Source: Eumeta japonica (lineage: Eukaryota > Arthropoda > Insecta > Lepidoptera > Psychidae). From it: 64,000 bases of DNA. The notes under the pieces were generated by a model. The model was not told where the DNA came from. It did no database searches and saw only the letters and a program-made list of their open reading frames with translations. This document shows, piece after piece, positions 31,191 to 40,752 of the stretch (position 1 is its first letter; each line of letters begins with the position of its first letter). The stretch lies in assembly GCA_005406025.1 (NCBI GenBank), contig BGZK01000152.1, forward strand, positions 372,001 through 436,000. Reading direction: 5' to 3'. A program made the position numbers and the translations under genes.

Positions 31191-33721
31191 ATTTTAGTGG
31201 ACGTAAACTTCCTACTGTGGTAGAGGTTATGTCGGTGTTTCTTTATCAAAAGAAAGTTCTTAAATTTCAACACCAACATAGTATTAATTTAACAATAACC
31301 AAAGTTCAAGAAAAGTGGACTGAAGCTGGTATTCCAACATGTGGCGAGGCTTATGCACAAAAAAAGCTTTCAAATTTATTAGATGAGGTTAAAAAAATAC
31401 AAAGAAACACGAACCGTAAACAATCAGTCGCCCAAAAAAAAGAAAGAATCTAATTTTTCTGTGAAATTAAAAAAAATATTCGACATTGCTAAGCTGAATG
31501 TCAATAAGTACATTGATGAAAACAAAAAATTGTTTTTGGCCGGGCAGAGATCGAAAAATCGATTAGGATTTATTGATAATACTACTTCAACACAAGCGGA
31601 AGATCAACGTGATGACATAATGATTGTAGATTCTACTGGTTGGTTTTTATTACTATTTATTCTTACTTCTTTAATCTGTTATAACTATCAATTCTATATA
31701 AATATTTTTTTCTATTTTTAGGAACGGACGAGCCTACTGATAATATGATGCTTGCTGCTCAAAAACTTATAGGTCAGGAACATCATCAAGTCAAACATCT
31801 AATGTTGTATCAGACTATGAAAACCAGTTAAGTCAACAGTTTCAACCGAAAAAAATTAATGTCATGACACCTGAATTATGTGCAGCACTTGATCGAGGAA
31901 AAGTGACGAGCAGAAATGCTATTTTTATTTTAGCTGCTGCTTATAAGAGTGTTGGATTCGATCTTTGTACTCTCAATTTAAGCCACAGTACGATACATCG
32001 AGCGCGCATTCAACAAAGATCAAACATTGCACAGGATTTGAAAAAAAGAATTCCGTTCTGATGATCGCTATGTTGTCCACTGGGACAGTAAAATTCTACC
32101 TGATATTCTTGATTCGCAGTCTGTCGACCGTACTGCAGTTTTACTTTCTGTATCCGGAGTTGATCAGCTTCTTGGAGTTCCTAAAGCTGACAATGGAACT
32201 GCTCATGAACAATCTTCAGCTCTTATTACTACGTTAAATCAATGGAACGTTGCTCCTTACGTAAAAGCAATGTGTTTTGGTACTCCAGCTGTCAACACAG
32301 GTAAAGTTGTATTTGCATAAAGTACGTCATTATTATATTAATTTTCTGTTGTATAATATGACTTAAGATGAACGGAAGTGTTCTCTACTATCGCCCAAAT
32401 TTAAGATCTTCTGTTTTTATATATTTTTATCTTTTTTTATTGTAGGCATCCATAACGGCACATGTGTTTTAATTGAAAAAATATTGGGGAGAAAGTTAGT
32501 GTGGCTTCCTTGTCGCCATCATGTTTTGGAAATCGTTTTACGTGGAGTTTTTGAAGTTTTTTGGAACACTACATCTGGTCCTAATGTGCCAATTTTCCTT
32601 CGATTTAAAAAAAGTTGGGATGACATTGATCAAACTAAATATAAAAGTCGCCTAGAGGATGAAAATGTGGCCAGCGCTTTAATTGATGATAAAATTAGAA
32701 TTATTAATTTTATCAATAATTGCTTACAGGTAAAAATTGTTAACTCTAGCTCATTAATACAATTAAAACTATTATTTTTAACTTATGCTTATTAATTTTT
32801 TTTAGATGTCTCATCCTCGAGATGATTACCGAGAGCTTTTATTGTTATCTTTAGTTTTTCTTGGTAGTTGTCCAACTGATACGTACATTTTTAAGCGTCC
32901 TGGCGCTATGCATCATGCACGATGGATGTCAAAAGCCATCTATAGTTTAAAAATTTTTTATGTTTCGGGACCAATTTCGTCTTTCCGCTCGTGAAATAAA
33001 CAATTTACATCAAGTACGTATCTTCATTCTTTTATTTTACATTGAAGCGTGGTTCACAGCAACATCTGCTATTTTGGCGCCAAACAAAGATTTAGAGTTG
33101 ATGAAAAATTGATTTCGGATAAACACATCATCCCGGCGGTATCAAAAGATGCTTGTAGAAAGATGAAGGAACATCTGTGGTATTTGAATAATGAGTTAGC
33201 CACGATATCATTATTTGATGACAACGTATCAGTTGATATTAAAAGAAAATTATTGATGCAATTAACACCCAGGAAGGCTCTACATTGATGGATCAGCGAT
33301 TTCATGTTGAAGACAAAGATCTACCATTGTTGTTGAAAAAGATTTGAGCAACTTTGTTTCAAACAAGTCATTGGAGCTATTTACAAAATTCGATTTACCC
33401 TCTGATTTCTTAGAAGAAGATATTTTATCGTGGCCTGATAATGAAAGCTACAAAATTTGTCTGGAATTTTTTAAAACCTTAAAAGTGACCAACGACGTTG
33501 CTGAACGGGGAATTGCGTTGATCGAAGAATATAACTGCTGCCTAACCAAAGATGAAGACCAGTTGCAGTATCTATTACAGGTTGTTCGCAATCATCGACA
33601 ACAATTTCCCGATTATATTAAAAAATCTCTCCAATAATAGATATTTGATGTAATTAGATTAGTACATACTTTTAAAAACCTTAATAATAAAGAAATCAGA
33701 TATATAAACGTTTATGAGAGA

Positions 33722-34142
33722 ATTAATTAATGTTTAGCAAAAAATTTAATCCCCATTTTTCCCATAAAGTTAACAATTTTAGTAAAATTTAGAATTTTCG
33801 ATCAAATTTAAAAAAAATTGAATTTTGATCGTAAAAAACTCTTAAGCACGTGGACTAATCGAAAATCTTATCAATCCCATTTTGTAGAGCGTTCAATTCC
33901 CTACAATAACTATAGCAGCGATTCATTAGTTGATTAGTCGTTTGAACAGTACAAAAATCAGAAGAAACAAAAATATTTTTTCCCGTGTTATTCTTATGGG
34001 AATTAAAAAAATGCGATGAGGACATACTTAATATTAATATTAAGAGCTCCGGTTTTCATTGGCGGTTCGTGACGTCAAAAGGAAACTTTTAAGCCTGTTT
34101 GGAAAAAAAAATATTTTTTTTTTATTTTTTTGAAACACCCTA
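33722..34142 (-). repeat. right TIR of the hAT-like element
   Basis: Inverted counterpart of 25906-26325, ending at 34142 directly before the GTATACAG duplication. Confidence 0.85.
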
Positions 34143-34150
34143 GTATACAG

Positions 34151-34437
34151 CTATCCGATTATAAGCTTATAGAGAGGCTGTATATTTAAGAAATTTAATT
34201 TACTGTTCCATTACTGGAACTTTATATGTAATTGATATGTATTGTGAAAATCAAAGTGTCATGAAATTATCTTCTAGTCAACAGTGTCACGACAGATCAA
34301 AACATATAGATGTGCGTTATCATTATATCAGATAGGTCATCAATGATAGGGCCATTAAAATTACATATGTACCTACTGACCAAATGCCTGCTGACCTTCT
34401 TACTAAGGGTTTGTGTCATATAAAACATTTAAATTGA
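34151..34437 (+). pseudogene. Copia-4 RNase H C terminus, right half
   Basis: After the second GTATACAG the frame resumes RNase H: VYLRNLIYCSITGTLYVIDM, then HDRSKHIDVRYHYIR and ITYVPTDQMPADLLTKGL, the standard Copia C terminus, ending at TGA 34435. A few stops are present. Together with 25741-25897 it shows that the hAT-like element entered an already internally deleted Copia. Confidence 0.85.
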
Positions 34438-34545
34438 TGAATATGTTGGGTATTGCAAGTGCATAAGTGTGTATGATGCACAGTGGTACTGTATGTATTC
34501 ATAAATATGTTAGGTATTTTAAGTGTTTATTTTGATAAGTGGGGG

Positions 34546-34701
34546 TGTTAGTAAATGTATCAAAATAATTAATAATTGATTACACCTCTACTTCAACTAC
34601 TACTAACGCTATCTAGTGAGTAAGCTTGTTACTAACATAATGTATGCCATTGTTCTTTTGAATAAAATCAGTTCATTGCGAATATCCGACGTGTTTTAAT
34701 A
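34546..34701 (+). repeat. Copia-4 3' LTR
   Basis: Starts TGTTAGTAAATGTATCAAAA after the polypurine tract and ends GTGTTTTAATA. It contains AATAAA near 34660 and resembles the LTRs of Copia-1 and Copia-3 in outline. Confidence 0.7.
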
Positions 34702-34722
34702 AAATTGTTATAACTAAATTAG

Positions 34723-35484
34723 CCCTTTACAGCACTGAAATGCAGTTCTGCATCATACTATTGGAACTCGCCTAGAAGTCCAAACAAATATTTTCACGCC
34801 TTACAACGCAACGTTGCAGCCCTGTATCAAACCATTCTAATGAAAAAGTTGCAAACTTTTTTTTCCAGATGAAGCTACCAGCTTATTTTGATGAATTGAA
34901 GTGCGGAACTTGTTAAAACCGGTTTGCGTAGTTTACGCGCGCATTCAATTGTATTTTTTTATTGTAAAAATGATTTACTTCTAAATTGTTGTGAAGTAAG
35001 GGTAAGATATCCTTTTTTATGGATTTGATACAGTACAAATGTTTTTTTTTATTTATGTACAGATATAGAACGCAATTTTATTTATATATTATTTCTAATA
35101 CCTGTTATTCCTCTTCCAGGCTCAATATGAGTAAAAAACTTCCTTCTTTGACGTCTCAGGAGTTGGAAAATATTCTAGGCCAATGGGAAGATAGTGAAGA
35201 TGGCTTAGACTACTCAGACGATGATGAGGTAGCTGATCCATCATACATAATGAAGGGAAATGAGCACCAAGATTCGGATGAAGAACTTAAATTAACCATA
35301 ACTAAAATATATCATTGAAACTATGCTTATAAATTATATACAAATAATGCAGAGGAAACCTTACGAATTGTTTGACCAGACGGCGCACACGCGCTACGCC
35401 CGCGCGCCGCGCAGCCCGTGCCGCTCCTGGACACGTGACGAACGGATTATGCCATGTGTTATTTTTAAAGAACTTTTCTAGTCA
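34723..35484 (+). pseudogene. piggyBac PB7: left end and transposase N terminus
   Basis: TTAG (a changed TTAA) at 34719-34722 precedes CCCTTTACAGCACTG, like the PB4 terminus CCCTTTACCGC. After an acceptor CTCTTCCAG near 35119, ATG 35127 opens MSKKLPSLTSQELENILGQW and an acidic run (DSEDGLDYSDDDEVADPSY), ending at TGA 35316. This is the usual piggyBac N-terminal exon; the domain itself is missing. A GC-rich patch follows at 35378-35440. Copia-2 lies at the right border. Confidence 0.65.
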
Positions 35485-35489
35485 CTTAC

Positions 35490-35645
35490 TGTTGAATTAA
35501 ATGAAACGAGTGTGTACTTTAGTTTCCTTATAATTAATACTTTGAATAGGATACATTAAGAGAAGCGAACGCGAACAGAGTGAGTGAGTACACAGTGTTG
35601 CAACTTAGCATTAGTGAGAAGGCGGAAATTTAAATACATTTGACA
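35490..35645 (-). repeat. Copia-2 3' LTR
   Basis: 156 bp, same sequence as 39777-39932; flanked outside by CTTAC. Confidence 0.93.
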
Positions 35646-35849
35646 CACCCACCAAATTAAAGCCTTCTTATTTTATAACTAACATAGAAGTTTACAAATA
35701 TGACACATCATACAGATGAATTGGTATGCTGATATGTTATTCAACTATAATGATGAAAGAAACTACTTATTTACTTATTTAAGGTTATACCAATTTTATC
35801 TCTTAGATATTGAAATCTCACACGAGCAAGAGCTTTTGTAAATATATCA

Positions 35850-38800
35850 GCACACTGTTCTGTAGTACATAGGTACTTTACACATATTTCTTTTCTTGAC
35901 ATTTTTCTTGAATAAACTTATATTTAACATCAATGTGCTTACACCTTTTATGAAAGTCCATATTTTAATCACTGATATTGCACTTTGATTGTCTATATTT
36001 AAACTGATACTGTCTTGATTATATGCACTAATATCAAGTAGTAGTCTTTGATCCACAATGCCTCTTTTGCAGCGGAACATGCAGCCATGAATTCTGCTTC
36101 TGTTGTAGACAGGGCTATGCTTTGCTGTCGCTGAGTTGCCCATGTTATAGCTGCAGCATTCTTGGTAAACACATACCCAGTTGTAGATCTTCTTGTGTCA
36201 CTATCAGCTGCATAATCAGAGTCACTGTAGCCTTCTACAGTATTATTCTTCACTTTTGAATATAATATGCCCATCTCTTTGGTTTCTTTTAAATACTTTA
36301 ATATCTTCTTAACAACAGCCCAGTGAGTACTATCATAACAGTTTAGATAACGACTTACTAAGCTCACTCCAAACATAATATCTGGTCTACTTACTATTGC
36401 AAGATGCATGAGTGAACCCACTGCTTCTTTGTATGGTATTTTCACTTCAGATACTATATTTTTCTTCTCCAGTTTGGTGTGGGGTCTATTGGAATACTAT
36501 TTCCATTTGCATTAACCATATTAAAATTTCGTAGTAATCTTTCAATATACTGTTGCTGATGAATAAATATATTACCATTTGATCTTTCTATCTGTAATCC
36601 CACATAATTTGTAGGCTCCATGGTTTTTATTTCAAAGTATTGTTTAAGGTTATCTATAACTTTGTTAATAGCATCATCATCTTTACATATTATCAACCCA
36701 TCATCCACATACAATAGGAGATATATTTTTATTTTGTTTATATGACCAGTAAACACACATTGATCAGAGTGGCTATTAACAAAACCAAATTTATGTAATA
36801 CAGATTTGAATTTATCATTCCAACACCTTGGGGCTTGTTTTAAGCCATATAATGATCTGTTCAATTTACATACAAAGTTTGGTGGAGATTCTATTCCTTC
36901 AGGAGGATTCATATAAATATTTTCTTTAATATCTCCATAGAGAAAAGCTGTTTTAACATCAAATTGTACAATTTTTAGATCATATTGACATGCTTCTGAG
37001 AGCAATATTCGCACTGAGTCATATCTCACTGTTGGAGAGAATGTTTCGGTGTAATCTATCTGATAATGCTGGGAACACCCTTTAGCACAAAGTCTGGATT
37101 TGTATATTATACCAGAAGGATCATTTTAATACGGAACACCCACCTGCATCCAATTGTCTTTACTCCAGGGGTTTTCCACCAGGGTCCATGTTTCATTGTT
37201 CTCATGTGCTTTTAGTTCCTCCATTATAGATTGTTTCCACTTTTTTTCATTCGGTGATGATATGGCTTCACTGTAGGTCTGTGGCACATCTGTTTCTGAA
37301 ATTCCTTTACATAGATAAGTATTATTATCTTGTTTCTTTGCCTTAGATCTAGTTTTAATATTGCTGTCATGTTCTATGTTAATTTTAGTTTTAGGTATAT
37401 ACAGAGAGTCATCATTTGATTGATATGATTCATCATTTGAATGAAATGAGTCATCATTGCTGGAGCTTTCAGAAACTTTTGATTCAGAACTGTCATTGGA
37501 ATTTTCTTGTAATTCAGGACTAAGCATTATGTGTTTATTTTTATTAACCTCATTTTCATCTGTAGTTAGGGGCACAACTACATGGTTTTGGGTTAATGAA
37601 CTTTCCATAAAAACAACATCTCTACTTATTACTCCTTTCTTTGTCTTTGGATCAATGAACTTATAGCCTTTTGTAGTATCACTATAGCCAATAAAAATCA
37701 TTTTGCTTGCCTTAGAATCCAGTTTTCGAAGCTTCTCTTTTGGTATTTTGACCATAGCTTCACAGCCAAAGATTTTCAGGTGACTTACATCAGGTTTCTT
37801 CCCTGACCACATTTCCTCAGGTGTAGCATATGACAGTGCACGGGTAGGGCAGCGGTTGGTAATGTAAGCTGCTGTGGATACTGCTTCAGCCCAATAACTT
37901 TTCTGTAAATCAGAGTTAATTAGCATACAGCGTGCCCTTTCCATAAGTGTGCGATTCATACGCTCAGCTAATCCATTTTGTTGAGGCGTATATGAATTAG
38001 AAGTCTGATGGATAATGCCTGATTTCTTTAAGTAATTGGAGAAATCATTACTAAGGTACTCTCTACCATTATCAGAACGTAGACATTTTATTTTAAAATT
38101 TAGTTGATTCTCTACTAAGGCTTTGTATTCTTTGAATTTTAAAATACTTCTGATTTATTATGCAAGAAATATACATATACTTTCCTTGTATAATCGTCAA
38201 TGAATGTGAGAAAATACCTGGCTCCTCCAAGTGATTTTACCTCCATGGGTCCACAGACATCAGAATGTATCAACTCCAGAGGATTCAGTGCTCTGGAACC
38301 TTCAGAAGGAAATGGTAACCTGGATTGTTTTCCTTTTTGACACAGCTCACAGACCATTTGATTTTTGTTTTGAATCAATTTCACTCCATCTGTACAATTA
38401 CTTAGTTTATTTAAATCATTAAAATTTAAATGTGCCATCCTCTTGTGCCACAGTAAGAAATCAGTCTCATTCATTTTACAACTGTATGCTGTGACAGTGT
38501 CAGTATTCAGCCTGTACATGTTATTGATGAGATTTGCCGCTGCTACTTCTGTATTCATCTTATTGAATATTTTACAGCCCTGTTTTGTGAACTGTATGGA
38601 GCATCCATTCTTCATAATTTGGCTTACAGACAATAAATTGGTTGTCAATTCAGGTACATACAGTACATGTGTAATCTGGATAGTTTGTTTAACATTATTT
38701 GAACCAATTACATTCAAGTCTATCTTGCCACAACTTTTCACCGGAAGCATTTTACTATTTGCTATCTTTATACTTGTGATCGGAGGGGGTACTTCATCAT

Positions 38801-39604
38801 AAAGCCAGTCTTGTCTCATGGTAAGATGCATTGAAGCACCTGAATCTATGTAGAACCCATCATCATACTTAGTTGCAGCAGAGAACACAGCTACATAGCT
38901 TGTGTCTTTATTTTTATTTTGTATTGCTTTCTTTGACTTACAATTTTTGCTTATATGTCCATATTTGTTACAAATAAAACATCTTGGACCTTTCTTTGGG
39001 TTGTTCTGAGGATCCTTTACATTATTGTGCTTTGTATAAAGTACTGTAGTGTCTGAATCAATTGATTTTACTTCTTGAAGTAATTTTGTTTTGATTAAGT
39101 CAGCACTAATCTTTACTCCAGAGCTCTCTATGCCCATAATCATTGGCTTGTAAGAATCCGGCAAACCGGCCAACATCAAAGTTCCCAGCCACTCATCATC
39201 AACATTGAAGTTGATGTTCCTCAATTGTGAGCGGAAGACATTATTTTATTTACATAAGATTCTACACTTTCGCTCGTCTCCAATGTAGTATTAATTAAAT
39301 CCTTTAATAAGCCAACTTTTCTAGTTAATCCTCTGTCTTCAAATGCTTTGGTAAGGTTATCCCATAATTGTTTGGCATTTTCTGCTTGTTGGATGTGTAC
39401 ATACAGGATTGGATCAACCAATAATATTAATTTGGACTTAGCTTTGACGTCATCCTTCACTGCTTTTGGATCATTGGGGTTTGGTTCTGCCGATATGCAA
39501 TTATGCAAGTCTTCGTGCTGTAGGTATGCTTTTACAGCAAAACTCCACGTAGACCAATTTTCCCGTCCCGTCAGTTTGGGAATTGACATAGTTATGTTAT
39601 TCAT
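35850..39604 (-). pseudogene. Copia-2 gag-pol polyprotein, broken in about five places
   Basis: Minus-strand ATG at 39604 (MNNITMSIPKLTGRENWSTW) starts gag. Domains in order: gag; CCHC knuckle CFICNKYGHISKNC (about 38950); protease FYIDSGASMHLTM (about 38850); integrase zinc WHKRMAHLNFNDL and CELCQKGKQSRLPF (about 38340); integrase core HSDVCGPMEV to SNSYTPQQNGLAERMNRTL (about 37950); reverse transcriptase FDVKTAFLYGDI and LLLYVDDGLII (about 36710); RNase H YSDSDYAADSDTRRSTTGYV and ALSTTEAEFMAA. Breaks: shifts near 39225, 38140, 36470 and 36050, and TAA at about 37125. All catalytic motifs are present. About 1300 codons is full length for Copia. Confidence 0.92.
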
Positions 39605-39762
39605 TTTGCAAAGAAATCTGAAATAGCTGAAGTACAGAAAGAACTCGCGAGCCGGTAACTTTGAGGGTATGCACGCGTGAGCACTTTACGTTATCACTAT
39701 TTTACGTTAATCACTTTATTGTAATACTGTTAACTTATGCAAAAAAAAAACGTTATAGCTAT

Positions 39763-39776
39763 CTGGGCCCATAACC
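39763..39776 (-). other. Copia-2 primer-binding site
   Basis: CTGGGCCCATAACC on the plus strand, the complement of the initiator tRNA-Met fragment binding site, directly adjoining the 5' LTR. Confidence 0.9.
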
Positions 39777-39932
39777 TGTTGAATTAAATGAAACGAGTGT
39801 GTACTTTAGTTTCCTTATAATTAATACTTTGAATAGGATACATTAAGAGAAGCGAACGCGAACAGAGTGAGTGAGTACACAGTGTTGCAACTTAGCATTA
39901 GTGAGAAGGCGGAAATTTAAATACATTTGACA
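39777..39932 (-). repeat. Copia-2 5' LTR
   Basis: 156 bp, same sequence as 35490-35645; followed by the CTTAC duplication at 39933. Confidence 0.93.
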
Positions 39933-39937
39933 CTTAC

Positions 39938-40140
39938 CTACAAATGACACTTGATATTGTCAATGATGTAAAAGTTGCCCATGGCATTAGTATTGTCTCC
40001 GATTTTCCACATGTAAGAAAATTATCGCGTAAATGACAAACAGCACCAAATATTACTTGTGGACTCGCAGGTTGTTGACTCTCAAGGTAAATTTTTCTAT
40101 AAAATTTTAGAGCCAAGCGATGTCACCTCTACATACTTCC
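39938..40140 (-). pseudogene. piggyBac fragment PB8
   Basis: On the minus strand, KFYRKIYLESQQPASPQVIF and CHLRDNFLTCG, followed after a shift by NAMGNFYIIDN, recall the segment around the second catalytic Asp of piggyBac (usual wording MDNFYTS; here Asp is replaced by Gly). Only about 65 codons remain. It is opposite in strand to PB7, so the two are not halves of one gene. The assignment is tentative. Confidence 0.4.
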
Positions 40141-40359
40141 CAACAATAAATCACATTTGTATATTCGATAGCAATGAAAGGCATTGTTATTAAACCCTTC
40201 CATATTAATCAAACGCAATCTTAGTTTCAAAAGTCTAAAGCCGCATGTCGGATCGTTAATCGCGCGAGAAAAATAATTTGGCTGTTGTAGCACTTTTTTA
40301 AAAAGCGCAATTTAATACAAAGTGTTACATAGTACTGTCTTTACTGGTCGAGAGTTTAA
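40141..40359. other. spacer
   Basis: About 220 bases without gene or element ends that I recognise. Confidence 0.4.
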
Positions 40360-40659
40360 CCCCAAGAGCACGCGGCGGGGTGCGCGCCGTCATTATATAG
40401 ACTGCTGGTTAGGGTCGAGTGAACTAGGAAAAAAAATTATTTTTTTTTAGTTTTACCTAACCTGTGTCATTAACTGATGACCGTACATGAAAGCTTTATT
40501 CATGCTAAAAATCAAAACCCTACGCCTTTATTTTGAGGTGGCGCGCTATGAGAGTAATTTGAAAAAAATAACAATTTTTTCGTCTATCGTGTACCTGCAC
40601 GTCAATGTTATTGTGTATCTATATGTAATAAAACTTATATTTCACGTTACTTTAAAGGG
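40360..40659. mobile_element. putative 300-bp TTAA-flanked piggyBac MITE
   Basis: TTAA at 40356-40359 and 40660-40663 flank exactly 300 bases beginning CCCCAAGAG and ending, as complement, CCCTTTAAAG. The shared CCC start and TTAA target fit a non-autonomous piggyBac derivative, though longer terminal identity is weak. It lies just before the second hAT-like gene. Confidence 0.4.
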
Positions 40660-40752
40660 TTAACTTGTTCTTCTTTGCATAGTTTTCTTAAACTTTCTCA
40701 TTTAAGTGGTAAATTCAAGTGTAAAAAAAAAGTCAGATTTTTCGTCAATAAA

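Larger units (their letters stand above)
29305..33637 (+). pseudogene. hAT-like transposase, three introns, split by a LINE
   Basis: ATG 29305 (MDFLSRLVGGPTDSF) opens the gene; the LINE 29350-31190 cuts it, and the frame resumes at FSGRKLPTVVEVMSVF. Introns are supported at 31639-31721, 32301-32445 (NTG|IHNGTC) and 32731-32805 (CLQ|MSHPRD). Motifs: MTPELCAALDRGK (31864), VHWDSKILPD (about 32070), CFGTPAVNTG (about 32274), CRHHVLEIVL (about 32512), ARWMSKAIYSLKI (about 32919), YIEAWFTATSAI (about 33040), RHLWYLNNELATI-like block (33165) and NDVAERGIALIEEYN (about 33492). The C-x2-H and RW elements are those of hAT transposases. Frameshifts lie near 31780, 32045, 32960, 33110 and 33290. The family is widespread but poorly described. 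Confidence 0.75.
25906..34142 (+). mobile_element. hAT-like transposon with about 420-bp TIRs and 8-bp TSD
   Basis: The element starts TAGGGTGTTTC at 25906 and ends with its complement GAAACACCCTA at 34142. It is flanked by GTATACAG on both sides (25898-25905 and 34143-34150). The first about 420 bases and the last about 420 bases are inverted copies differing at only a handful of positions. The 8-bp duplication agrees with the hAT superfamily, as does the encoded transposase (C-x2-H and RW motifs). Two later insertions lie inside: piggyBac PB5 and a LINE. Without them it is about 4 kb. Confidence 0.85.
25102..34701 (+). mobile_element. Copia-4, 5'-truncated and split by an 8.2-kb insertion
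   Basis: Copia sequence occupies 25102-25897 and 34151-34701. The two halves join across one copy of the 8-bp target duplication GTATACAG. The 5' LTR, gag and the first half of pol are missing, and reverse transcriptase is deleted internally near 25745. The polypurine tract GATAAGTGGGGG (34534-34545) precedes a 3' LTR at 34546-34701. Confidence 0.8.
35490..39932 (-). mobile_element. Copia-2, complete LTR retrotransposon with identical LTRs
   Basis: 4443 bp bounded by the 5-bp target duplication CTTAC (35485-35489 and 39933-39937). LTRs 35490-35645 and 39777-39932 are 156 bp and appear identical by eye. On the minus strand they start TGTCAAATG and end TTCAACA. The PBS GGTTATGGGCCCAG complement lies at 39763-39776, touching the 5' LTR, and a TTTGGTGGG-type polypurine tract touches the 3' LTR near 35646-35655. 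The polyprotein is nonetheless broken several times. Confidence 0.95.
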
